DNA of 14,144 nucleotides from Deltaproteobacteria bacterium (GTDB taxonomy: Bacteria > Desulfobacterota > Desulfobulbia > Desulfobulbales > VMSU01), in assembly GCA_021789795.1 (NCBI GenBank), contig JAJYJA010000056.1:1-14144 (forward strand). Direction: 5' to 3'. The notes below the pieces were generated by a model that was not told the DNA's origin, did not search any database, and saw only the letters and a program-made list of their open reading frames with translations. Below, piece after piece: positions 1 through 7,773 of the stretch; the first letter of the stretch is position 1, and every line of letters begins with the position of its first letter. Both the position numbers and the translations under genes were made by a program.

Positions 1-96
1 CATACCATCTGTATGGCCTCACTCGCCAAACACACCCCGCGCCTTGTATATCGGCCCTTTTGCTTAGCCATCGGCTACCTTTTTGCGAGATCATCA
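1..96 (-). repeat. Interspersed palindromic repeat, left copy (partial)
   Basis: This is the reverse complement of 10197-10292, with 95 of 96 positions identical; the only difference is at position 21 (10272 in the other copy). The element is cut by the start of the window, so about 57 more bases should lie to the left. Its inner end at 79-96 is the terminal inverted repeat CTTTTTGCGAGATCATCA. It contains the small hairpin TAGCC-atc-GGCTA (65-77). Identity stops sharply at 96/97, which marks the element boundary. Immediately outside, AAGGTAGCCGAGGCT (97-111) can pair with 66-82, so this copy has an additional stem that the right copy lacks. Confidence 0.85.
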
Positions 97-115
97 AAGG
101 TAGCCGAGGCTGGTT

Positions 116-134
116 TCGCGCCCCTGGGGCGCGA
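116..134. promoter_or_regulatory. Perfect GC-rich palindrome
   Basis: TCGCGCCCC (116-124) and GGGGCGCGA (126-134) are exact reverse complements around one central T, giving a very stable hairpin. No T-run follows on either strand, so it is not a classical intrinsic terminator. It lies between the left repeat and the gene at 299. It could end transcription arriving from the left, or be a protein-binding dyad; the sequence does not decide. Confidence 0.4.
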
Positions 135-298
135 CTGAAATAGTTGTCTCGATCTTTCACATTATTTGCACATTGTTCTGGCCATGCCTGCCCGATACGC
201 CAGATAGGAGAGCGCCCGCCACATCCTGGGTGAGGGGCTCCCTGGGCGCATCGCAATCGTTCGATGCAAGAACAAATTTTACAGCAGGAGGTGGACAG

Positions 299-1231
299 AT
301 GACAGTTTCGGGAATTTCCAGCAGCAGTGACTTGCAGCAGGCTTGGCTCGCCAAGATGCAGCAGCGCAAGCAGGACATGAGCCAGCTTGGCTCGGCGCTG
401 CAAAATGGCGACCTCTCCGGGGCGCAACAGGCCTTTGCCGATCTTCAGAGTCTAAGGGCCTCAGGCGGCCAGAACGGCAGCGGTGACACCACGAGCGGCA
501 GCGGCGCCAGCTCAACGAATAGCGCCAACAACGTGGACGCAAGCCAGCTCGTCTCGATGCTCCAAGGCGGCGACCTGGCCTCCATGCTGCTCTCCAGCGG
601 CAGCAGCGACAGTGCCGGTGGCAGCAGCAGCGGCTCCGACTTGTTGAGCCAGCTCTCCCAGGGCGGCGATCTGGCCTCCATGCTGATGGCCACTGGCAAC
701 TCCGGCACCAACGGCAGCTCCTCCAGCTCCGACCTGTTCGCCGCCCTCCTGGGGCAGACGCAGACCTCCTCGTCCGCCGGCGCCGGCGTCACCGGCACTC
801 AGTCCGCCGACTCCACGGCGCAGGGCAACGCCCAAGGGCTGCAAGACAGACGGCAACAAAGGGAGCAGGACTTCAACCAACTGGGAGCGGCGCTGCAAAG
901 CGGGGATCTGGCCTCGGCGCAGAAGGCCTTTGCCGCTCTCCAGAGCCTTAAGCCAGGAGGTCAGAGCGACAACAACAGCGGCTCGACGGTCAGCGGCGCA
1001 AGCGCCATGTCCAGCGACTTCGCCAACTTGGGCCAGGCCCTCTCCGCCGGTAATCTTACCGATGCCCAGGACGCCTTCACCAAGATCCAGCAGGACATGC
1101 AGGCGCACCGGGGCGGCCACCATCATCACCATGCGGCGGCCAGCTACGCCAACGTCAGCAGCCAGGGGCAGGACAGCAGCACCAGCGGCACAAGCAGCGA
1201 CTCAAGCAGCGGCATCAACATCTCGGTCTAG
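299..1231 (+). CDS. Ser/Gly-rich modular protein of unknown function
   Basis: The product is 310 residues. The ATG at 299 is preceded by AGGAGG (286-291) at 7-nt spacing, which favours it over the upstream TTG at 173. I do not recognise a named family. Three copies of a helical module with the pattern LGxALQxGDLxxAQxAFxxLQ lie at about residues 27-51, 190-215 and 238-265; they resemble single TPR-like helical hairpins. Between them are long Ser/Gly/Asn linkers and two GGDLASML motifs (90-97 and 122-129), whose DNA is also nearly identical (about 567-590 and 661-684). Five consecutive His (274-278) precede a Ser-rich tail. There is no signal peptide, membrane segment or cysteine. The composition suits an exported or surface-associated protein. 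The next gene, flaG, lies 83 bp downstream with its own strong ribosome binding site, so export through the flagellar system is conceivable but unproven. Confidence 0.8.
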   Translation: MTVSGISSSSDLQQAWLAKMQQRKQDMSQLGSALQNGDLSGAQQAFADLQSLRASGGQNGSGDTTSGSGASSTNSANNVDASQLVSMLQGGDLASMLLSSGSSDSAGGSSSGSDLLSQLSQGGDLASMLMATGNSGTNGSSSSSDLFAALLGQTQTSSSAGAGVTGTQSADSTAQGNAQGLQDRRQQREQDFNQLGAALQSGDLASAQKAFAALQSLKPGGQSDNNSGSTVSGASAMSSDFANLGQALSAGNLTDAQDAFTKIQQDMQAHRGGHHHHHAAASYANVSSQGQDSSTSGTSSDSSSGINISV

Positions 1232-1314
1232 GCCGGGAGCAAGGTCTTCCCGCCGGTATTGGCCCCGACGGGGGGCAAAAAACAACCAGCAAATCTCAAG
1301 GTAGGAGGTGCGTC

Positions 1315-1728
1315 ATGGATGTCAATCTGAATACCGAGGCCAAGGTGTACGGCGCCCCCACCGTGCCGGTGGTGGAGCAGGAAGACAAGGTAAAACCCCA
1401 GGTGGCACCGGTCAAGGAAGGCACCGAGGCCACCCAGGCCAAACTCAACGAGCAGGCCCTGCACCCCCAGACCCACCAGTCCGGTGGCGCCACCATGTCC
1501 AAGGACGAGGCGGAGAAGATCATGGCCCAGATCCAAAGCCGCCTTGACTCCATCGGCGGCAACCTGAGCCTGGGGCTCAAGGAGTACCTGCCGACCAAGG
1601 ACATCGTGATTCAGGTGCGGGACACCAGAAACGACAAGATCATCCGCCAGTTCCCCTCGGAAGAGCTGCTCCGGCTCAAGGCCAGGCTGGAGGATGTGAC
1701 GGGTATCCTGTTCAACGAGACCTCCTGA
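1315..1728 (+). CDS. flaG: FlaG family flagellar protein
   Basis: The product is 137 residues, the usual size for FlaG. The start is fixed by AGGAGG (1303-1308) six nt before the ATG. The N-terminal ~60 residues are polar and apparently disordered. The C-terminal part (about 70-137) carries the family pattern: a helix (IMAQIQSRLDSI), a strand (DIVIQVRDT), then KIIRQFPSEELLRLKARLEDVTGILF in overlapping pieces, matching the typical 'vIRqiPpEevl...l...Gllfde' ending. FlaG proteins are associated with polar flagella and affect filament length or flagellin assembly; their exact mechanism is not settled. No flagellin (fliC) or fliD lies in the window, so the gene is separated from its usual partners here, or they lie elsewhere. 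Confidence 0.85.
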   Translation: MDVNLNTEAKVYGAPTVPVVEQEDKVKPQVAPVKEGTEATQAKLNEQALHPQTHQSGGATMSKDEAEKIMAQIQSRLDSIGGNLSLGLKEYLPTKDIVIQVRDTRNDKIIRQFPSEELLRLKARLEDVTGILFNETS

Positions 1729-1754
1729 TTCAACTGACTCCCAAGTGTTCCCCC

Positions 1755-1785
1755 GTCGGCGAGACCATCCGCGTCTCCCGCCGTC
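1755..1785 (+). terminator. Candidate terminator after flaG
   Basis: The left arm GTCGGCGAGAC (1755-1765) pairs with the right arm GTCTCCCGCCGTC (1773-1785), with one mismatch and a two-base bulge around a 7-nt loop. It is followed only by a weak pyrimidine stretch (tctcttta at about 1791-1798), so termination efficiency is uncertain. The position, 27 bp after the flaG stop, is right for a transcript end. Confidence 0.35.
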
Positions 1786-1952
1786 ACGCCTCTCTTTACG
1801 CCCCGCCCCGCCTCATCCGCACTCCTTGCAACAGATTACATTTATTGACTCTTTTTAGGTCAACTCCCCCCTGAGCTGTTCAAAACGTCCCTCCTCCCCG
1901 GACTCACCGACGGGCCGGGCCCCGGATTATGGCCGGCGACGATCACGCCTGA

Positions 1953-1982
1953 TTGACTAAACAAGGCCACCTGTGCTACTTA
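1953..1982 (+). promoter_or_regulatory. Possible promoter for the lsrF-like gene
   Basis: TTGACT (1953-1958) matches the -35 consensus at five of six positions. About 18 nt on, TGCTACTTA offers an extended -10 TG but a poor hexamer (1977-1982). It lies about 100 bp upstream of the aldolase start. This is a weak call. Confidence 0.25.
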
Positions 1983-2084
1983 CACTTACACGGCTTAAGG
2001 CCCAGCCACCCCAACGCCTGTCTCGCTCGACCAGGGTGTTGTTCACCCGCAAGCCCCCCAAATTTTTACTTAAGGAGACCCACC

Positions 2085-2960
2085 ATGCCGGAAGAGGACA
2101 AGGAAGGCAAACAGTTCCACCAGGAGGTGCCCGCCACCTGCGAGGGCTTTTTTTTGAAGGGCTCAAACTCCCTGGACTGGGGGATCAAGAACCGCCTGGC
2201 CCGCATCTTCAACCCGGAAAGCGGCCGCACCGTGATGCTGGCGGTGGACCACGGTTATTTCCAGGGCCCGACCACCGGCCTGGAGCGCATCGACTTAAAC
2301 ATCCTGCCCATCGCCCCCTTCGCCGACACCCTGATGCTCACCCGCGGCATCCTGCGCAGCACGGTGCCGCCCACCTACAACAAGGGGATCGTGCTTAGGG
2401 CCAGCGGCGGGCCCAGCATCCTGAAGGAGTTGTCCCACGAGGGCCTGGCGGTGGATATGGAAGAGGCGATCAGGCTGAACGTCTCGGCGCTGGCGGTGCA
2501 GGTGTTCATCGGCGGCGAGTTCGAGAGCCAGTCGGTGCTCAACATGACCCGGCTGGTCGATATGGGGATGCGTTACGGCATCCCCACGCTCGCGGTTACC
2601 GCGGTCGGCAAGGACATGGCCCGCGACGCCCGTTACTTCCGGCTCGCCTGCCGGATGTGCGCCGAGCTGGGGGCCCACTACGTCAAGACCTATTACGTGC
2701 CCCAGGGCTTCGACACCGTGACCGCCAGTTGCCCGGTGCCCATCGTCATGGCCGGGGGCAAGAAGCTGCCGGAACTGGAGGCCCTGACCATGTGCCACCG
2801 GGCGGTGCAGGAGGGCGCCGCCGGGGTGGACATGGGCCGCAACATCTTCCAGTCCGCAAACCCCAAGGCCATGATCCAGGCGGTGACCAAGATCGTGCAC
2901 GAGCTGCTGCCGCCCGCACAGGCCTACGAGCTGTATCAGGACTTGCGGGCCGGGGCGTGA
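2085..2960 (+). CDS. lsrF: LsrF-family class I aldolase/thiolase
   Basis: The product is 291 residues, the same length as E. coli LsrF, and similar to it along its whole length as I recall that sequence. The ATG at 2085 follows TAAGGAG (2070-2076). Matching blocks include DWGIKNRLARIFNP (31-44), DHGYFQGPTTGLERID (55-70), TRGILRS, VGKDMARDARYF (174-185), CPVPIVMAGGKKLPE (216-230) and GVDMGRNIFQS (247-257). The Schiff-base lysine should be K201 in VKTYYV. In enteric bacteria LsrF is the last enzyme of autoinducer-2 breakdown and transfers an acetyl group from 3-hydroxy-5-phosphonooxypentane-2,4-dione to CoA. No lsrK, lsrG or lsr transporter gene is present here, so the true substrate may instead be another phosphorylated sugar (DhnA/FbaB class I aldolase activity). 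The gene lies 48 bp before dnaG on the same strand and may be cotranscribed with it. Confidence 0.88.
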   Translation: MPEEDKEGKQFHQEVPATCEGFFLKGSNSLDWGIKNRLARIFNPESGRTVMLAVDHGYFQGPTTGLERIDLNILPIAPFADTLMLTRGILRSTVPPTYNKGIVLRASGGPSILKELSHEGLAVDMEEAIRLNVSALAVQVFIGGEFESQSVLNMTRLVDMGMRYGIPTLAVTAVGKDMARDARYFRLACRMCAELGAHYVKTYYVPQGFDTVTASCPVPIVMAGGKKLPELEALTMCHRAVQEGAAGVDMGRNIFQSANPKAMIQAVTKIVHELLPPAQAYELYQDLRAGA

Positions 2961-3008
2961 CCAGGACGCATCAACGGCCCGGCGCCGTCCACGAGGGGAG
3001 GATGCACC

Positions 3009-4787
3009 TTGGCCCGTCCCGCTGACGAGGGGGTGGTGCAGGCGGTCAAGGAGGCCGCCGACATCGTCCAGGTGGTGGGCGAGGTGGTCAACCTCCGGCG
3101 GGCCGGGGTCAACTACCTGGGGCTCTGTCCCTTCCACGGCGAGAAAACCCCCTCCTTCACGGTCAGCCCGGCCCGGAAGTTCTTCCACTGCTTCGGCTGC
3201 GGAGAGAGCGGCGACGTGCTGACCTTTGTCATGCGCCACCAGAACCTGCCCTTCTGGGAGGCATTAAAGCAACTGGCCGGGCGCTATCACATCCCCCTGC
3301 CCGAACGGGAGCTTTCCCACCGGGAACGGGAGGCGGACAACCGACGCCAGGAACTGTACCTCCTCAACCAGCGGGCCGCCGACCTCTACCACGACCTGCT
3401 GCTCAACGACCCCAGGGCGGCCCCGGCCAGGGCCTACCTAGCAAAACGCCGCATCCCGTCGGAGATCATCACCCGCTTCCGACTGGGCTACGCCCCGGAG
3501 CGCTGGGACTTTCTGAGCAAGGCCTTGCACGACACCCCCCCCGAGCTTCTGGTCGAGGCCGGACTGATCGTGGCCAGGGATTCGGGGGGCGGATTCTACG
3601 ACCGCTTCCGGCAGCGGGTGCTCTTCCCGATCGTCAACCACAGCGGCCGCCACCTGGGTTTCGGGGGCCGGGCCTTGAACGACGGCCAGCAGCCCAAGTA
3701 TCTGAATTCCCCGGAGACGGCGGTCTTCACCAAGGGCCGCACCCTGTTCGGACTCTTTCAAGCCAAGGAGGCCATCCGCCGGGCGGGGCGGGCAGTGGTG
3801 GTGGAGGGCAACTTCGACCTCATCAGCCTGGTGACGGCGGGGATCGGCGAGGTGGTGGCCCCGCTGGGCACCGCCCTCACCCAGCAGCATGTCCGGGCGC
3901 TCAAGGGTTACGCCGGGGAGGTGGTGCTGCTCTTCGACGGCGACGCCGCGGGGGTCAAGGCGGCGATGCGGGCCGTGCCCCTCTTCCTCTCGGCCCGGCT
4001 GCCGGCCCGGGTGGTGGTGCTGCCCGACGGCCACGACCCAGACACCTTCGTCAACCAGTACGGCCCGGCGGAGCTTAGGGCCCGGCTCGAAGCCGCCCTC
4101 TCCCTGCCGGAGTTCGCGATCGAGCAGCTGGTGGCCCGTCACGGCCTGGGGCTGGAGGGCAAGGGCCGCATCTTGGAGGAGCTCAGGCCAATGGTGGCCG
4201 CCATCGACGACCACGACCTCCAGCGTTCCCTGTTCATCTCCCACTTCAGCCGCACCCTGGGCCTGACTGCCGAGCAGTTGGGGGAGGCACTGGCCGGCGG
4301 CCCCGGCCTCCCCCCCGCCCCGCCCGTTCCGACCCCGGCCCTCCCCCGCCAGGGAATCCAGCTGACCGATAGCGAACGGCATCTGCTCGCCTTCCTGGTG
4401 CTCTATCCCGCCTGTCTGGATGACTTTGTCGAGGCCGGGCTGCTCGAGGTCATGGCCAGCCCGGCGGCGTTCGCCATCGTCGAGGCCATGCGGGAGGCGG
4501 CCCACCAGCCGCCGCCGGAGGGCGGGGCGGAGCGGCTGATGGACTACCTTTCGGGCCCGGAGGAACGTAATTTTGTCGCCGCGCAGCTCATTGACGCCCC
4601 CGCGAATCTGTCCGAGCGGGAACGGGAGGCGGCGGAGAAGATCGGCTGGCTCCGTGAACACCGCCGCAAGGCCCGCGCCCGGGAGTTGACCACCCGCATC
4701 AAGGAGGCCCAGCTCCAAAACGACCAGGCCCGGGTACTGGAACTCCTGGCGGAGAAGAAAAAACTCGGCCCCGGGGGCCAGGGTTGA
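3009..4787 (+). CDS. dnaG: DNA primase DnaG
   Basis: The product is 592 residues, normal for bacterial primase. It makes RNA primers at the replication fork together with the DnaB helicase. The start is a TTG at 3009, supported by GGGAGG (2996-3001) and by the conserved N-terminal pattern (VVQAVKEAADIVQVVGEVVNLRRAG). The CHC2 zinc finger uses C40, H43, C61 and C64 (CPFH...CFGCG). The central RNA polymerase domain contains the Toprim fold, with the VVVEGNFDLISL acidic residue at about 266 and the metal-binding DGDAAG at about 310-315. The C-terminal helicase-interaction region (about 455-592) ends in a charged helical segment. The gene precedes rpoD by 91 bp, the classical macromolecular-synthesis order, but with the aldolase rather than rpsU upstream. 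Confidence 0.96.
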   Translation: MARPADEGVVQAVKEAADIVQVVGEVVNLRRAGVNYLGLCPFHGEKTPSFTVSPARKFFHCFGCGESGDVLTFVMRHQNLPFWEALKQLAGRYHIPLPERELSHREREADNRRQELYLLNQRAADLYHDLLLNDPRAAPARAYLAKRRIPSEIITRFRLGYAPERWDFLSKALHDTPPELLVEAGLIVARDSGGGFYDRFRQRVLFPIVNHSGRHLGFGGRALNDGQQPKYLNSPETAVFTKGRTLFGLFQAKEAIRRAGRAVVVEGNFDLISLVTAGIGEVVAPLGTALTQQHVRALKGYAGEVVLLFDGDAAGVKAAMRAVPLFLSARLPARVVVLPDGHDPDTFVNQYGPAELRARLEAALSLPEFAIEQLVARHGLGLEGKGRILEELRPMVAAIDDHDLQRSLFISHFSRTLGLTAEQLGEALAGGPGLPPAPPVPTPALPRQGIQLTDSERHLLAFLVLYPACLDDFVEAGLLEVMASPAAFAIVEAMREAAHQPPPEGGAERLMDYLSGPEERNFVAAQLIDAPANLSEREREAAEKIGWLREHRRKARARELTTRIKEAQLQNDQARVLELLAEKKKLGPGGQG

Positions 4788-4835
4788 TTATTTTCTTCCA
4801 AATTCGTTTGTAATCGAATATCTATCAACAGTTTT
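4784..4835 (+). promoter_or_regulatory. AT-rich promoter-like island before rpoD
   Basis: This short stretch is strikingly AT-rich within G+C-rich surroundings. It includes TTGATT (4784-4789, overlapping the dnaG stop) and several weak -10-like hexamers (TGTAAT at 4809-4814; TATCTA at 4819-4824). No single pair has both good sequence and good spacing, so an internal rpoD promoter is likely from composition but its exact position is open. Confidence 0.35.
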
Positions 4836-4878
4836 GCGTCGATTCTCAACAAGGGGCCAGGGCGGGTGGCGTAGGGCG

Positions 4879-6474
<1,596 letters not shown>

Positions 6475-6516
6475 TCCCCCACCTTTCGTCCCGTCGCCGC
6501 CCCGAGGCGAAAAAGG

Positions 6517-6544
6517 TTGACAGCCCTCGCCCTTGCCTTATACA
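6517..6544 (+). promoter_or_regulatory. Near-consensus sigma-70 promoter for dprA-topA
   Basis: TTGACA (6517-6522, perfect -35) is separated by 16 nt from TATACA (6539-6544; four of six -10 matches). The expected start near 6551 gives a leader of about 97 nt before dprA. This is the best promoter match I saw in the window. It lies just after rpoD, so dprA-topA probably forms its own transcription unit. Confidence 0.7.
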
Positions 6545-6601
6545 TTCCCCTCCTGACCGACCGTGGAGGCCGGCTGCCCGGTCACTACCCTAGCCCCTCC
6601 C

Positions 6602-6655
6602 ATGAGGATGGCGGCGCCCAAAGATAACCAAGTGGCTTGGCCTAGGCATGACTGA
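6602..6655 (+). CDS. Possible 17-codon leader ORF overlapping the dprA start
   Basis: An ATG at 6602 opens a short frame encoding MRMAAPKDNQVAWPRHD. Its TGA (6653-6655) lies just inside dprA, so the two overlap by 8 bp. No good ribosome binding site precedes it. dprA itself also lacks a clear Shine-Dalgarno sequence, so reinitiation after this ORF could supply dprA translation. It may equally be chance; an ORF this short is expected often in G+C-rich DNA. Confidence 0.2.
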   Translation: MRMAAPKDNQVAWPRHD

Positions 6656-7760
6656 GACGACAGATCGAGACTGGCTGGCCTTATCCCTGGTGCCGGGATT
6701 GGGACCGGCCGGCTTCCGCCGGCTGCTGGACACCTTTGGCTCGCCGGCGGGGGTCTTCGGGGCCTCGGCCAAGGAGTTGCGCCAGGTTCCAGGCCTGCGC
6801 CCGGAGGCGGCGGCCGCCCTGGTGGCTGGCCCTCCCCGCCGGGAGGCCGAGGCGGAGATGGCCAGCCTGGCCCGGCTGGGCATCCGGATGCTCCGCTTCG
6901 GCAGCGAGGACTACCCCGCCCGGCTGGCCGCCATCTACAACCCGCCCATGCTGCTGTTCGTCAATGGCAGTACCGCGCTTCTGCACCGGCCCGCCCTGGC
7001 GGTGGTCGGCTCCCGGGCCGCCACCTCCTACGGACTCAAGATCGCCCACGACTTAAGCGCCCGGCTGGCCGGCCAGGGGCTGGTCATCGTCAGCGGCCTG
7101 GCCCTGGGCATCGACGCCGCCGCCCACCGGGGGGTGCTGGAGGCAGGCGGCGGCACGGTGGCGGTGCTGGGCTGCGGGCTGGATGTGCGCTACCCCAAGG
7201 CCAACTGGCGGCTGGCCGAGAAGATCGAGAGCCAAGGGGCGCTGGTCAGCGAGTATCGCCTCGCCACCCCGCCCGACGCCTTCCGTTTCCCGGCCCGCAA
7301 CCGGATCATCAGCGGCCTCTGCCGGGGGGTGCTGGTGGTGGAGGCGGCCCAGCGTTCCGGGTCGCTGATCACCGCCCGCCTGGCCCTGGAGGAGGGACGC
7401 GAGGTCTTCGCCATCCCCGGCCGGGTGGATTCGGCAAAGAGCGCCGGCACCCATCGTCTGCTGCGGGAAGGGGCCAAGCTGGTGAGCGGCATTGACGACA
7501 TCCTGGAGGAACTGGGCCCGTGGCCGGAGACGACCCCCCCGCCGGGGACGCCGGCGGCCAGGGGGGAGGAGTCAACCGCCGCCTTGAGCCCCGAGGCCCG
7601 GCTGGTACTGGGGCTCCTGGAGGTCTATCCCCAACCCATCGACACTATCATCAACCAGGCGCGCCTGGGGGCGGCCAAGGTCAACGAGGTGCTGCTGCAG
7701 CTAGAGCTGCACGGCCTGATCGAGGCCCTGCCCGGCCAGCGGTATCGCGCCCTGTCATAA
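6648..7760 (+). CDS. dprA: DNA processing protein DprA (Smf)
   Basis: The product is 370 residues, typical length. DprA binds incoming single-stranded DNA during natural transformation and loads RecA. N-terminal helix-hairpin-helix segments (LVPGLGPAGFRRLLDTFGSP, 14-33; VPGLRPEAAAAL, 47-58) lead into the Rossmann-like core. That core has VVGSRAATSYG (119-129), VSGLALGIDAAAH (148-160), VLGCGLDVRYPK, FPARNRIISGL (214-224), VVEAAQRSGSLITA and FAIPGRV (254-260), followed by AGTHRLLREGA. A C-terminal winged-helix domain (about 303-370) is present, after a Pro/Gly linker. The ATG at 6648 is the only plausible start; the frame is closed upstream by a stop at 6603, and no strong ribosome binding site is seen. 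It is followed 13 bp later by topA, a common gene pairing. One gene does not show that the organism is naturally transformable. Confidence 0.96.
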   Translation: MTETTDRDWLALSLVPGLGPAGFRRLLDTFGSPAGVFGASAKELRQVPGLRPEAAAALVAGPPRREAEAEMASLARLGIRMLRFGSEDYPARLAAIYNPPMLLFVNGSTALLHRPALAVVGSRAATSYGLKIAHDLSARLAGQGLVIVSGLALGIDAAAHRGVLEAGGGTVAVLGCGLDVRYPKANWRLAEKIESQGALVSEYRLATPPDAFRFPARNRIISGLCRGVLVVEAAQRSGSLITARLALEEGREVFAIPGRVDSAKSAGTHRLLREGAKLVSGIDDILEELGPWPETTPPPGTPAARGEESTAALSPEARLVLGLLEVYPQPIDTIINQARLGAAKVNEVLLQLELHGLIEALPGQRYRALS

Positions 7761-7773
7761 ATAAGGAACCCGG

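Larger units (their letters stand above)
1729..2084 (+). other. Gene-free interval between flaG and the aldolase gene
   Basis: This 356-bp stretch has no convincing ORF; the frame open from 1953 only extends the aldolase upstream of its real start. It holds a candidate terminator near the flaG end (listed separately), a TTGAC-N9-GTCAA dyad at 1845-1863 in an AT-rich patch, and a possible promoter at 1953-1982. The dyad could be an operator, but five-base arms are too short to be sure. Confidence 0.5.

Noticed and set aside
1..96. CRISPR repeat or attachment site
   Set aside because: There are only two copies, inverted and 10 kb apart, with no spacer array, integrase or tRNA nearby; a palindromic interspersed element explains it better.
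173..298. Upstream TTG extension of the Ser/Gly-rich protein
   Set aside because: The ATG at 299 has a strong ribosome binding site at ideal spacing, and the extra 42 residues have no repeat or domain character.
1953..2084. 44-residue N-terminal extension of the aldolase
   Set aside because: Starting at 2085 gives exactly the 291-residue LsrF length with a good ribosome binding site.
2295..3239. Long minus-strand open frames, also in dnaG, rpoD and topA (3438-4718, 5464-6399, 7786-9144)
   Set aside because: All lie antisense to well-identified genes and have the His/Gly/Val/Leu-rich composition of antisense shadows, with no recognisable domain.
6495..6515. Possible rpoD terminator around CGCC-ccga-GGCG followed by AAAAA
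   Set aside because: The stem is only four pairs and is followed by A rather than T on the coding strand.
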